From: Rhodospirillaceae bacterium | GTDB lineage: Bacteria; Pseudomonadota; Alphaproteobacteria; TMED109 | NCBI GenBank assembly: GCA_902579545.1 | Contig: CACHHO010000008.1 | Location: forward strand, 1 to 45,445 | Length of the DNA stretch: 45,445 bases | Reading direction: 5' to 3' | Shown here: positions 18,380 to 27,378 of the stretch, piece after piece | How positions within the stretch are numbered: the stretch's first letter is position 1 | How the letters are laid out: the number at the start of each line of letters is the position of its first letter | Program-made: the position numbers and the translations under genes | Notes under the pieces: generated by a model | Told to the model about the DNA's origin: nothing | What the model saw: only the letters and a program-made list of their open reading frames with translations | The model's database searches: none

Positions 18380-18697
18380 ATGTTTGAAGATAGAAAAAAT
18401 AAATTTGAAAAAAAATTTGAATTAGATTCTGAAGTTAAATTCAAAATAACTACTTTAAGAAATAAGTTTATTGGCAAGTGGGCAGCTGAAGTTCTGAATA
18501 TAGAAAGCAACAAGTTTGATGCTTATATTGATGAAGTTATAGATGCTGATTTTGAAAAACCTGGCTATGATGATGTTATTAACAAAATTTCTAAAGATTT
18601 TAAAAAAAGTAATATTAAAATATCAGATTTAGAAATAGAAAAAAAAATTATAGATTATGAAGTAATAGCTAAAGAAAAAATTTTAGATAAAAAATAA
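18380..18697 (+). CDS. ATPase inhibitor subunit zeta (DUF1476)
   Basis: A 105-residue acidic helical protein of the DUF1476 family. The opening FEDRKNKFEKKFELDSEVKFKI is the conserved inhibitory N-terminus, and RNKFIGKWAAEVLN is the central signature. In Paracoccus and other alphaproteobacteria zeta binds the F1 part of ATP synthase and prevents wasteful ATP hydrolysis. A position between purC and purB is common in this class, which supports the identification and the alphaproteobacterial origin. The stop is one base from the stop of the converging purB gene. The upstream 63 bp are nearly pure A/T with several TATAAT-like hexamers, so an exact promoter cannot be picked. Confidence 0.93.
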   Translation: MFEDRKNKFEKKFELDSEVKFKITTLRNKFIGKWAAEVLNIESNKFDAYIDEVIDADFEKPGYDDVINKISKDFKKSNIKISDLEIEKKIIDYEVIAKEKILDKK

Positions 18698-18698
18698 A

Positions 18699-20009
18699 CT
18701 AGTTTTTAAAAAGTCTTTTGTATATTACTGATATATTTTTGAGATAAGTTGAATTATTAAATATTTCTTTCAAATCCTTAATACTAAGTGTTTTTCTAAT
18801 TATCTTATCTTTTGATAGAAAATAAAGAAAACTGTTTTCACTTTTTTTTCCTATTTCACCCCATGTTTTCATAGCATTTCTCTGAACTAAGCTATATGCA
18901 TCCTCTCTTAAGAGTCCTTTTGATATTAATTTTAACATAACGTTTTGACTAAAGTGTAAGCCTTTTAGTTTATCTAAATTTTTCTTAATATTAGATGGGT
19001 ATATTATAAGATTTTTTATTACACTATTTAATCTTACTAATGAGAAGTTTAATGCTATAGTAACATCAGGACACATTATTCTTTCTACAGATGAGTGAGA
19101 AATATCTCTTTCATGCCATAATACTACATTTTCTAAGCTTGTTTGGCTTAAGTTTCTAATATATCTAGATAAACCGCTTAAGTTTTCAGATAAAATAGGA
19201 TTTCTTTTGTGAGGCATTGCAGAACTACCTTTCTGTCCTTTCTCAAAATACTCTTCAACCTCTAAAACTTCAGTTCTCTGCAAGTGTCTAACTTCAGTTG
19301 CTAGTCTGTCAATAGATGATGCAATTATAGATAGCACTGAAAAAAAATAGGCATGTCTATCTCTTGGTATAATTTGTGTAGATACTTCTTCAGGTATAAG
19401 TCCTAATTTTTTAGATACATATGCTTCAATTTTAGGGCTAATGCTTGAATATGTTCCTACAGGGCCAGATATTTTACATACTGAAATTTCATTTTTTGCT
19501 TTTTCTAATCTACTTAAATTTCTTTTAAATTCAGCGTAAGCAAAAGCAAACTTTAATCCTAAAGTAGTAGGTTCAGCGTGAATGCCATGACTTCTTCCAA
19601 TAGTAATTAAATTCTTATTCTGAAAAGCTTTTTCCTTGAGGGATTTTAATAAAACCTTTAGGTTTTTTATAATTAAGTCAGAAGATTCCTTTAATTGAAC
19701 TGATAAGCATGTATCTAATACATCTGAGGAAGTCATTCCTTGATGAATATACTTTGAACTATCTCCTATATATTCTGCTACATTAGTTAAAAAAGCAATG
19801 ACATCATGCTTTGTCTTTTTTTCAATTTCAAGTATTTTATCAACATTGAAGTTTGATTTTTCTCTTATGATTTTAGTAGTTCCTTTAGGGATTTGATTAT
19901 ACTTTTCCATAGCCTCACAAGCTAAAGTTTCAATTTCAAGCCATATTTTATACTTGTTTTTAGTGCTCCAAATATATTCCATATCTGAAGTTGAATACCT
20001 CGGGATCAT
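18699..20009 (-). CDS. purB: Adenylosuccinate lyase
   Basis: A 436-residue fumarase/aspartase-superfamily lyase that splits SAICAR and adenylosuccinate, releasing fumarate, in purine synthesis. The signature GSSAMPHKRNPI (from residue 261) contains the catalytic serine loop; TSSDVLDT and IGRSHGIHAEPTTLGLKFA with His141 are the other two conserved regions. Length is normal. It lies 10 bp downstream of the OmpA-like lipoprotein gene, likely in the dusA-lipoprotein-purB transcript, and is separated from the main pur operon by the zeta gene. Confidence 0.97.
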   Translation of the reverse strand: MIPRYSTSDMEYIWSTKNKYKIWLEIETLACEAMEKYNQIPKGTTKIIREKSNFNVDKILEIEKKTKHDVIAFLTNVAEYIGDSSKYIHQGMTSSDVLDTCLSVQLKESSDLIIKNLKVLLKSLKEKAFQNKNLITIGRSHGIHAEPTTLGLKFAFAYAEFKRNLSRLEKAKNEISVCKISGPVGTYSSISPKIEAYVSKKLGLIPEEVSTQIIPRDRHAYFFSVLSIIASSIDRLATEVRHLQRTEVLEVEEYFEKGQKGSSAMPHKRNPILSENLSGLSRYIRNLSQTSLENVVLWHERDISHSSVERIMCPDVTIALNFSLVRLNSVIKNLIIYPSNIKKNLDKLKGLHFSQNVMLKLISKGLLREDAYSLVQRNAMKTWGEIGKKSENSFLYFLSKDKIIRKTLSIKDLKEIFNNSTYLKNISVIYKRLFKN

Positions 20010-20019
20010 ATTAATACCT

Positions 20020-20943
20020 TTAATTTATAATTATTTCTGCTCTTCTATTTTTTTCTTCTATAATATTGTCACCAGTCTTTATGCTAGGAAAGTTTTCTCC
20101 ATAACTTCTTATAATAATTTTATTAGATACTTTTTTTGATTTAAGAAAAATTTCAACACTTTTGGCTCTATTTTTCGATAATTTTAAATTATAATCATTA
20201 GATCCTTTAGTATCAGTATGTCCATATATAACTATTTGTTTACTAGAGTTATTTTTTGCGTAGTCAACTATTTCATCTAATTTATGCTTTTCTACATCTC
20301 GTAAATCAAAACTGTCATAGTTAAAATACACTACTTTTTCTATTTCTATATTAATTATAAATAAATCATTATTTGAACCTGCATTATCAGTAGCATCTTC
20401 TATGAGGTTATCTTTTTTTGATTGCTGGTTTTCTGTTCTTGTTTCAGAAATTTTTATCAGTTGTATGTTTTTTTTAAATTTAGATTTACATTTTGCAATA
20501 TCTTCAACTTGCCAATTTTCTTCCAACTGCTCTAACCAACAGTCAAAGCCAACAATAATTTGAGCCGTAAGCTGAGGATACTTATAAATTAAATCAGTAT
20601 TAAGAATTTCATTTATATTTTTGTATTCAGCTAATGCTTCTTCAATAAATTTATCATCAATATTCCAATCTTCAGGTTTCTCTATAAATATTTGTTTTTC
20701 TTTTACTGCCATTAAGGCCTTAAAAGCAAAATAATTAGCATCAATTTCATCATGCATATCATAAAGTTCAAAGTTAGCAAATTTTTTATATTCTAGCCCT
20801 ACTAGATCAAACAAATTATTTTGTTTATAATTAATTTTTTCTAATTCTTTTATTTTAAAATAAGCACAGGAGTTGGTAAGCAAAAATGATAGAAATATAA
20901 AAAATAAGTAGAATACTTTTATTATAAAATATTTTTTTTTCAA
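20020..20943 (-). CDS. OmpA-family lipoprotein
   Basis: A 307-residue exported protein. The N-terminus is a lipoprotein signal: lysines, a hydrophobic stretch and the lipobox LTNSC with the lipidated Cys at residue 26. The middle (about residues 30-200) is helical and acidic and not recognised. The C-terminal 110 residues form an OmpA/MotB peptidoglycan-binding domain: VVYFNYDSFDL, then IVIYGHTDTKGSNDYNLKLSKNRAKSV and the closing NRRAEIIIN. It probably anchors the outer membrane to peptidoglycan. Similar proteins with this layout occur widely in alphaproteobacteria. It is situated between dusA and purB. Confidence 0.88.
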   Translation of the reverse strand: MKKKYFIIKVFYLFFIFLSFLLTNSCAYFKIKELEKINYKQNNLFDLVGLEYKKFANFELYDMHDEIDANYFAFKALMAVKEKQIFIEKPEDWNIDDKFIEEALAEYKNINEILNTDLIYKYPQLTAQIIVGFDCWLEQLEENWQVEDIAKCKSKFKKNIQLIKISETRTENQQSKKDNLIEDATDNAGSNNDLFIINIEIEKVVYFNYDSFDLRDVEKHKLDEIVDYAKNNSSKQIVIYGHTDTKGSNDYNLKLSKNRAKSVEIFLKSKKVSNKIIIRSYGENFPSIKTGDNIIEEKNRRAEIIIN

Positions 20944-20953
20944 AACTTTCTTC

Positions 20954-21901
20954 CTAATAGTAATACTTTATATAATTTAATAGAAGCTGTAAATCTTTAT
21001 TGTGATGAACCAAGCCCACTTTCTGTCGCCATGACTTTGCTCCAGTATGACCGTTTAGTAATTTTTGAATGTGTATTAGTGAATTTTTATTAAAAGTATT
21101 CTTATTAAAATAATATTTTAAGCTTAAAATATATTTTTCTATTATTTTGATTTTTTCTTTAATGTTAAGTAATCTTTTTTTATGAAAGATCCAAGGGTTT
21201 CTATAAGCCTCTCTTCCTATCATAATCCCGTCAATTTTTTTAATATATTTAATAATTTCTTCAGTCTTAATAAATCCTCCATTTATAATAATATGATTAT
21301 TAGTAAATTTTTTTTTTAAATCAAATACCCTTTCATATTTTAATGGAGGTATAGTTAAGTTTTTTTTTGTATTCATGTTATTTAGAATACCATTCCTAGC
21401 ATGTATTATAAATTTGTTAACACCGCTAAGATTTATTTCATTAACAAAGTCATCTAACAAGTTTTCACAGTTATTATAGTTTATACCAATCCTAGTTTTA
21501 ACACTTACAGTACTTTCAACTTCATTTTTAATAGATTCAATGCATTCTCTAACCAATCGTGGTTTTTTAAGTAAAGATAAGCCAAAGTCTCCAGCAATTA
21601 CATTCTTACTAGGGCAACCACAATTTATATTTATTTCATTAAACCCATGCATTGAAGCTTTTTTTGCTGCTCTTGCAAAACTTTCTGGAGAATTTCCTGC
21701 AATTTGGATAACTATATTTGATAAATTTTTTAATATTTTATATTTCTCTAAAATATTGGTTCTAATGATTGTTTCAACATGCATCATTTCAGTATAAATT
21801 TTAGTATTCTGATTAATAAAACTCATTAAGTGACAAAAAAAACTATCAGTTTTTCCCATCATTGGAGCTATTGAGTAAAAGTCGTCAATTTCATTATTCA
21901 T
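20954..21901 (-). CDS. dusA: tRNA-dihydrouridine synthase A
   Basis: A 315-residue FMN enzyme reducing uridines in the D-loop of tRNA. The start YSIAPMMGKTDSFFCHLM and VIQIAGNSPESFARAAKKA bind FMN; ININCGCPSKNV contains the catalytic Cys (Cys96). KTRIGI and IIHARNGILNNMN followed by IPPLKYERVFDLKK are particular to the DusA subgroup, so DusA is preferred to DusB or DusC. It is divergent from the transporter operon and 10 bp upstream of the lipoprotein gene. Confidence 0.92.
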   Translation of the reverse strand: MNNEIDDFYSIAPMMGKTDSFFCHLMSFINQNTKIYTEMMHVETIIRTNILEKYKILKNLSNIVIQIAGNSPESFARAAKKASMHGFNEININCGCPSKNVIAGDFGLSLLKKPRLVRECIESIKNEVESTVSVKTRIGINYNNCENLLDDFVNEINLSGVNKFIIHARNGILNNMNTKKNLTIPPLKYERVFDLKKKFTNNHIIINGGFIKTEEIIKYIKKIDGIMIGREAYRNPWIFHKKRLLNIKEKIKIIEKYILSLKYYFNKNTFNKNSLIHIQKLLNGHTGAKSWRQKVGLVHHNKDLQLLLNYIKYYY

Positions 21902-21952
21902 AATTAATTATTTTAGTGCATTAATTTAAAAAATTCATTACCTTTAATTCAA

Positions 21953-22855
21953 ATGATAAATTCTATACCTTTTATTATATTAGACAGTCTAGTATATGGT
22001 TCCTGGCTTTTTCTTGTTGCTTCAGGTTTGACTCTAATCTACGGAGTAATGAAAGTATTAAATGTCGCACACGGAAGTTTATATGCTTTTGGAGCATATT
22101 CTACAGCGTGGCTTATAGGGTGGTTTATTAATAAATTTCCTGATTTAGAGATTTTTACATTTCTAATTATACCAATTGCTTCCTTAACAGTAGGTATAAT
22201 TTTAAGCTTATTTATAGAAAAATTTTTTTTAAAGAAAATTTATTTCAGAGATGAGATAGTTATAGTTCTGGTGACCTATGGGCTTTTTCTTATTTTTGAA
22301 GACGCTATGAAACTTATATTTGGCACAAGCTCTTATCTTCCTTATCAGCCTAGAATGCTACTAGGAAATATTAATATATTTGGGTTGCCATATGTTATAT
22401 ATGATCTAGCCATCATTATAATAGCAATCTTAATTTGGTATCTATTTTATTTTATTATGAAATATACCAAAATAGGCAAGTTACTTTTAACAGTAATAAG
22501 TGATAGAGAAATATCTTTAGCACTAGGAATAAATGTAAATAAATTCTTCATTTATACATTTACAATTGGTTGTTTGCTTGGGTGTTTAGGAGGAGCAATA
22601 TCTGCACCTATGATATCAGTTGTACCTGGAATAGGAGTAGAAGTAATAGTTTTGACTTTTGCGGTTGTTGTAACAGGAGGTTTGGGGAGTGTTTCTGGAG
22701 CAGCGATTGGAGCTTTATTAATTGGGTTTGCCAGAACAATAGCAATTTTTTATGCTCCTCAATTTGAGCTATTTATTGTTTTTTTTGTAATGGCTGTCAT
22801 TTTATCATTTAAGCCAGAAGGAATATTCGGCAAAAAAGAGATTAGAAAGATATAA
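21953..22855 (+). CDS. livH: Branched-chain amino acid-type ABC permease (LivH)
   Basis: A 300-residue inner-membrane permease with about eight hydrophobic segments. The family pattern of LivH is visible: LDSLVYGSWLFLVASGLTLIYGVMKVLNVAHGSLY near the N-terminus (split over the first helices), VSVVPGIG-like loop PMISVVPGIGVEV, and the EAA-like region GLGSVSGAAIGALLIGFAR. It is the first gene of a four-gene set with livM, livG and livF (gaps 1, 0 and an 8 bp overlap). Substrates of this family include branched-chain amino acids, urea and short amides; no binding-protein gene is here, so specificity is open. Confidence 0.88.
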   Translation: MINSIPFIILDSLVYGSWLFLVASGLTLIYGVMKVLNVAHGSLYAFGAYSTAWLIGWFINKFPDLEIFTFLIIPIASLTVGIILSLFIEKFFLKKIYFRDEIVIVLVTYGLFLIFEDAMKLIFGTSSYLPYQPRMLLGNINIFGLPYVIYDLAIIIIAILIWYLFYFIMKYTKIGKLLLTVISDREISLALGINVNKFFIYTFTIGCLLGCLGGAISAPMISVVPGIGVEVIVLTFAVVVTGGLGSVSGAAIGALLIGFARTIAIFYAPQFELFIVFFVMAVILSFKPEGIFGKKEIRKI

Positions 22856-22856
22856 T

Positions 22857-23798
22857 ATGAACTTAAAGTATAACGAAAATCTATTATTATTGCTTTTTAT
22901 ATTTTTTTTTGTAGTTAGTTGGTTTTTACTACCAGATTATGCATTAAATACTGTTTGCTTATCATTTTGTAACGGTTTAGTAATATTGGGACTGCTTTTA
23001 TTAATGAGATTAGGGTTAGTATCTTTTGGACATGGTATGTATTACTGTTTAGGAGGATACGCAGTCGCAATGAGCTATAATTTTTTAAATATCAAAGAAG
23101 CATTATTTTTAATATTAATATCAATAACAGTCGGCTTTTTAATTTCTTTTGCATTAGGTTTTTTTGTAAGAAGGTTTAGAGGTATTTTTTTTGCAATGTT
23201 AAACTTGGCTTTATCTATGATACTCTTTGGAATTATAGTCAAAAGTATTTCACTTGGTTCTACTGATGGATTTGGAATAAAAGAAGTTTATTACTTTGGT
23301 CAGATTATTGAAGGAGAAAAAAGATTAAATATATATTCCTACTCTTTCATAATAATATTAAGCGGTATAATGATGTCTTTTGTTATGAAATATTTAAAAT
23401 CTTCTTCTGGAAAAATGCTTGATGCAATAAAAGAAAATGAAATAAGGTCTGCTTATTTGGGGATAGCAGTAAATAGACATATACATAAAGCATATATATT
23501 TTCAGGTACTCTTGCTGCACTTGGAGGAGGTCTTATGGTATTACTTGTTGGGCATATTACACCAGAGGATACTGCTTATTGGACTAAATCAGGAGAGTTT
23601 GTTTTTGTTGCGATATTATCTGGAAGTTTAAATGTGTTTGCACCATTATTTGGGGCATTATTTTTTGAGTTTATAAGATCTTACGCACTATTTTATTTTC
23701 CTAATACATGGCAAATGATTATAGGTATTATATTGATAATAGGAATAATATATTTACCAGAAGGTATAGGCTCTATTTTTAAAAAAAGAAGGAATTAG
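22857..23798 (+). CDS. livM: Branched-chain amino acid-type ABC permease (LivM)
   Basis: A 313-residue inner-membrane permease, partner of the LivH protein upstream. It shows the LivM pattern: LLLMRLGLVSFGHGMYYCLGGYAVAM after the first helices, then RRFRGIFFAMLNLALSMI, a cytoplasmic loop with KMLDAIKENEIRSAYLGIAVNRH (coupling region toward the ATPases), and GSLNVFAPLFGALFFEFIR near the end. It starts immediately after livH and its stop abuts the start of the LivG ATPase. Confidence 0.88.
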   Translation: MNLKYNENLLLLLFIFFFVVSWFLLPDYALNTVCLSFCNGLVILGLLLLMRLGLVSFGHGMYYCLGGYAVAMSYNFLNIKEALFLILISITVGFLISFALGFFVRRFRGIFFAMLNLALSMILFGIIVKSISLGSTDGFGIKEVYYFGQIIEGEKRLNIYSYSFIIILSGIMMSFVMKYLKSSSGKMLDAIKENEIRSAYLGIAVNRHIHKAYIFSGTLAALGGGLMVLLVGHITPEDTAYWTKSGEFVFVAILSGSLNVFAPLFGALFFEFIRSYALFYFPNTWQMIIGIILIIGIIYLPEGIGSIFKKRRN

Positions 23799-24545
23799 AT
23801 GCTATTAGACGTAAAAAGACTTTGTAAAAAATTTGGTTCTGTATCTGCAGCAAAGGATATTGACTTTTCTATGGCAAAGAATGAAGTTATTGGAGTTATA
23901 GGATCTAATGGTGCTGGAAAAACAACATTTTGTAATATGATAACTGGATATACCAAAGCAGATAGTGGGCAAATTTTTTTTAATGGTAAAGAAATAACTA
24001 ACCTTAATGTCCAAGAAATTAAAAATATTGGTATTCACAGGTCATTTCAAATACCTCAAGTTTTTGAAAATCTTGGTGTTTTAGAAAATCTAATTATCAC
24101 AGATTTAGTTTCAAATAATAATCAAAATTCTTTTTTAGAAGATGCCTATACAGAAAAAAACTTTATAAAAGCAATTAATCTACTTAAAAAGTTTTCTTTG
24201 GAAAGTTTTAAAGATAAATTAGTTAAGGAACTTCCTCAAGGTGCTAGAAAAGTTTTAGATATTATAATTGCTATAATTGGAAAACCTGAGATAATTTTAT
24301 TGGATGAACCTACTTCTGGAATAAGTACTAATGAAAAAATAGTAGTAATGGAAACTATAATTAAAGCAATTAAAAAACTAAACATTGCAGTAATATTTAT
24401 TGAACATGATATGGAAATAGTAGAAAAATTTGCAAATAGGGTTGTTGCATTTTATAATGGTCAAATTTTAGGTGATGGTAGGCCAGAAGAAATACTAAAA
24501 CAGAAAGATGTAGTTAAGTATATTGTAGGTAGCAGTCATGCTTAG
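23799..24545 (+). CDS. livG: ABC transporter ATP-binding protein (LivG-like)
   Basis: A 248-residue ATPase. Walker A is GSNGAGKTT (residues 35-43), the Q-loop RSFQIPQVFENLGVLENL is LivG-like, and Walker B is IILLDEPTSGIS followed by the switch IFIEHDMEIVEKFANRVVAF. The ABC signature is the unusual LPQGARKVLDI instead of LSGGQ, a variation also met in some LivG-type proteins. ATG 23799 follows the livM stop directly and the last 8 bp overlap livF. Confidence 0.9.
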   Translation: MLLDVKRLCKKFGSVSAAKDIDFSMAKNEVIGVIGSNGAGKTTFCNMITGYTKADSGQIFFNGKEITNLNVQEIKNIGIHRSFQIPQVFENLGVLENLIITDLVSNNNQNSFLEDAYTEKNFIKAINLLKKFSLESFKDKLVKELPQGARKVLDIIIAIIGKPEIILLDEPTSGISTNEKIVVMETIIKAIKKLNIAVIFIEHDMEIVEKFANRVVAFYNGQILGDGRPEEILKQKDVVKYIVGSSHA

Positions 24546-25176
24546 TATAGACAACCTTGATGTTTCTATTGGTAATATTAATATACTTAAGTCAGTCACT
24601 TTTAAAGTAAGTAAATTTTCAAGTATTATTGGAAGAAATGGAGCGGGTAAAACAACTTTAATAAGAGCTATAATGAGTATACTACCTAATGACAGTGGTA
24701 ATATAAAGTTTAAAGATACAGTTTTAACAGATATAAAAACTTTTGAAATGTCAAAAATAGGTATAGGTTATATGCCTGAAGATAGAAGACTAATAACGGA
24801 CCTTAGTGTGAAGGATAATATTTTAATACCGTTATGGACCTTGTCCTTAAAAAAAAATGATATAAACTATGAATTAGAAAAAATATTAGCTTTTATTCCT
24901 GAAATTAAAGAATTTTTATTTAGGGATGCATTCCAACTTTCTGGAGGACAACAAAAACTAGTTTCGCTTGCTAGGGCTATGATAGTTGGAAAAAATCTTT
25001 TGTTATTAGATGAACCTTTTGAAGGTGTTGCTCCAGCCCTTGCAGAAAGATTAGTTGAATTGATTAGTGAACTTAATGAATTAAATATGGTAACAATGAT
25101 TACTGAGTCTGATGAAAGTTTCTCAAAAAAAATAAATGCAGAAATTATAAGAATAGAAAGAGGACAAATTATTTAA
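24538..25176 (+). CDS. livF: ABC transporter ATP-binding protein (LivF-like)
   Basis: A 212-residue ATPase, second nucleotide-binding subunit of the Liv-type importer. Walker A GRNGAGKTTL, the motif GIGYMPEDRRLITDLSVKDNI (LivF-type Q-loop region), signature LSGGQQKLVSLARAM and Walker B LLLLDEPFEGVAPALAERL are all present. It is somewhat shorter than usual LivF (about 235), ending at GQII. Its stop lies 3 bp from that of the converging hemB. Confidence 0.9.
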   Translation: MLSIDNLDVSIGNINILKSVTFKVSKFSSIIGRNGAGKTTLIRAIMSILPNDSGNIKFKDTVLTDIKTFEMSKIGIGYMPEDRRLITDLSVKDNILIPLWTLSLKKNDINYELEKILAFIPEIKEFLFRDAFQLSGGQQKLVSLARAMIVGKNLLLLDEPFEGVAPALAERLVELISELNELNMVTMITESDESFSKKINAEIIRIERGQII

Positions 25177-25179
25177 TAG

Positions 25180-26184
25180 CTAGCCATTTTTGATTATTTC
25201 TGCTGCATCCAATGCAAAATAAGTTAAAATAGCATCAGCCCCCGCTCTCTTAAAACATGATAAAGTTTCCATTATAATTTCTTGTTTATTAAATATGCCA
25301 TTATTAATTCCCATAATTATCATTGCGTACTCACCTGACACTTGAAAGCTAAAAGTAGGGATTTTAAAAGTAGTTTTTACATTACTAAGTATATCTAAAA
25401 AAGGCAAACCTGGTTTGATTAGAATAATATCAGTGCCTTCTTTGATATCCAAAGCAACTTCTTTAAGAGCCTCATTGCTATTACTGTAATCCATTTGATA
25501 TGATTTTTTTTTGTAAGTTCCTAGATTACTTGCAGCTGAAATTGCCTTTCTAAATGGGTCGTAGAAAGATGAGGCATACTTTGCTGCATATGACATGATC
25601 AAAGTATCTATATATTTAGCATTATCTAATTTTTCTCTTATTTTAATTACTCTACCGTCCATCATGTCTGAGGGTGCTATTATATCACAGCCAGCATTTG
25701 CGTTTATTAATGCCTGTTTACATAAAACATCAACGGTTTTATCATTATCTATAATATTATTATCAGATAGTATTCCATCATGTCCTGACAAAGTATATGG
25801 GTCCAGAGCAACATCACATATAACTCCTATCCCATTAACATTTTTTTTTATTTCTCTAACAGTCCTACATATTATGTTTTCCTCATTAAGAGCCTCAGTT
25901 CCAAGAGCGTCTTTCTTTTCATGGGGAACTTCTGGAAATAAAGCTATAGCTTTAATACCAACTTCATATGCTTTATTAGCTATATCTACTGCATCATTTA
26001 CACTATACCTATAGATATTAGGCATTTCATTAACTAGGCTAGATTTTGTGTCATAGGTTAAGAAAATTGGTAATATTAAATCGTCTAAGGATACCTTATT
26101 TTCTTGAACAAGTTTTCTAATCCATTCTGCTTTTCTTAGTCTACGAGGTCTAGTTAAAGGAAAATTTGATAAAAAGCTATTCAT
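25180..26184 (-). CDS. hemB: Delta-aminolevulinic acid dehydratase (porphobilinogen synthase)
   Basis: A 334-residue enzyme joining two 5-aminolevulinate molecules to porphobilinogen in heme synthesis. The N-terminus FPLTRPRRLRKAEWIRKLVQE is typical of proteobacteria. Active-site lysine regions are SYAAKYASSFYDPFRKA and IILIKPGLPFLDI. The metal loop reads CDVALDPYTLSGHDG: the cysteines of zinc-dependent enzymes are replaced by Ala, Asp and Asp, which marks the magnesium-dependent class found in many alphaproteobacteria. It is divergent from the acyl-CoA dehydrogenase gene with 34 bp between. Confidence 0.96.
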   Translation of the reverse strand: MNSFLSNFPLTRPRRLRKAEWIRKLVQENKVSLDDLILPIFLTYDTKSSLVNEMPNIYRYSVNDAVDIANKAYEVGIKAIALFPEVPHEKKDALGTEALNEENIICRTVREIKKNVNGIGVICDVALDPYTLSGHDGILSDNNIIDNDKTVDVLCKQALINANAGCDIIAPSDMMDGRVIKIREKLDNAKYIDTLIMSYAAKYASSFYDPFRKAISAASNLGTYKKKSYQMDYSNSNEALKEVALDIKEGTDIILIKPGLPFLDILSNVKTTFKIPTFSFQVSGEYAMIIMGINNGIFNKQEIIMETLSCFKRAGADAILTYFALDAAEIIKNG

Positions 26185-26218
26185 GAGTTATATTATTTTT
26201 TATTTAATATAGGCTAAA

Positions 26219-27370
26219 GTGAATTTAAATTCAAATCTAGAACTTAATAATGATCAAAGAGCATTTGTAAACTCAGCTAAACAGTTTGCAAACGAGTTTA
26301 TTATAGATAAGGCAATAGAATGGGATAAAAAAGGCATATTTCCCAAAGAAGTACTAAAAAAATCAGCTGAGTATGGATTTGCTGGCATATACGTATCTGA
26401 AGATTACGGAGGGGCAGGGCTGTCTAGATTAGACGCAGCTCTTATTTTTGAAGAATTGGCTTATGCTTGTCCTTCTACTTCTGCATTTCTTTCAATACAT
26501 AATATGACTGCTTGGATGCTTGATCAGTATGGAAATAAAGAACTTAAAGAAAAGTATCTAAAAACTATTACAAAGATGGATAACATTTGCTCTTACTGTT
26601 TAACAGAACCTGGCTCAGGATCTGACTCAAATGCAATGAGGACAAAAGGATACAATGATAAAAGTAATAGTTCTCTGATTGTTTCTGGATCTAAGGCATT
26701 TATTTCAGGTGCAGGTGACTCTGACTTATATTTTGTAATGATGAAAACAGATTTAGAAAACAAAAATGAGACATCCTGTGTAATAATTGAAAAAAATATA
26801 GGGGGGATTTCTTTTGGAAAAAATGAAGAAAAAATGGGATGGAAAAATCAACCTACTAGAGTAGTATCTTTTGACAACTGTAAAGTGCCTGCAGAAAATA
26901 TCATAGGTAAGCCAGGAGAGGGTTTTAAAATTGCTATGCAGGGTTTAGACGGAGGTAGAATAAATATTGCTTCTTGTTCATTGGGAGCGGCTAGATATTG
27001 TATAGATAAATGTTTAAGTTATGTAAATGAACGAAAGCAGTTTGGAAAGTTTTTAAAAGATTTTCAAAATATACAATTTAAAATTTCTGATATGATTACT
27101 GATTATAATGCAGCAAGGTTAATGGTTCATCAAGCTGCTAATGCATTAGATAAAAAACAAAACGATACAACCGTAAAATCTGCTATGGCAAAAAAATTTG
27201 CAACAGATTTATGTTATAGAATATGTGATGAAGCATTGCAAATTCATGGAGGGTATGGATATTTATCAGATTATGGTATAGAAAAAATGGTTAGGGACTG
27301 TAGAGTACATAAGATATTAGAGGGTACTAATGAAATTATGAAGTTAATAATTTCTAGAAAATTCTTATAG
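26219..27370 (+). CDS. Acyl-CoA dehydrogenase, isobutyryl-CoA dehydrogenase-like
   Basis: A 383-residue FAD acyl-CoA dehydrogenase. Supporting motifs: the FAD/substrate region CSYCLTEPGSGSDSNAM, EKMGWKNQPTRVVSFDNCKVP, RKQFGKFLKDFQNIQFKISD, and the C-terminal ILEGTNEIM whose Glu is the expected catalytic base. Its two downstream neighbours encode 3-hydroxyisobutyryl-CoA hydrolase and 3-hydroxyisobutyrate dehydrogenase, so the most likely substrate is isobutyryl-CoA from valine; this is inference from context. The start is GTG 26219 preceded by AGG. Gap to the next gene is 8 bp. Confidence 0.9.
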   Translation: MNLNSNLELNNDQRAFVNSAKQFANEFIIDKAIEWDKKGIFPKEVLKKSAEYGFAGIYVSEDYGGAGLSRLDAALIFEELAYACPSTSAFLSIHNMTAWMLDQYGNKELKEKYLKTITKMDNICSYCLTEPGSGSDSNAMRTKGYNDKSNSSLIVSGSKAFISGAGDSDLYFVMMKTDLENKNETSCVIIEKNIGGISFGKNEEKMGWKNQPTRVVSFDNCKVPAENIIGKPGEGFKIAMQGLDGGRINIASCSLGAARYCIDKCLSYVNERKQFGKFLKDFQNIQFKISDMITDYNAARLMVHQAANALDKKQNDTTVKSAMAKKFATDLCYRICDEALQIHGGYGYLSDYGIEKMVRDCRVHKILEGTNEIMKLIISRKFL

Positions 27371-27378
27371 GCATTAAA

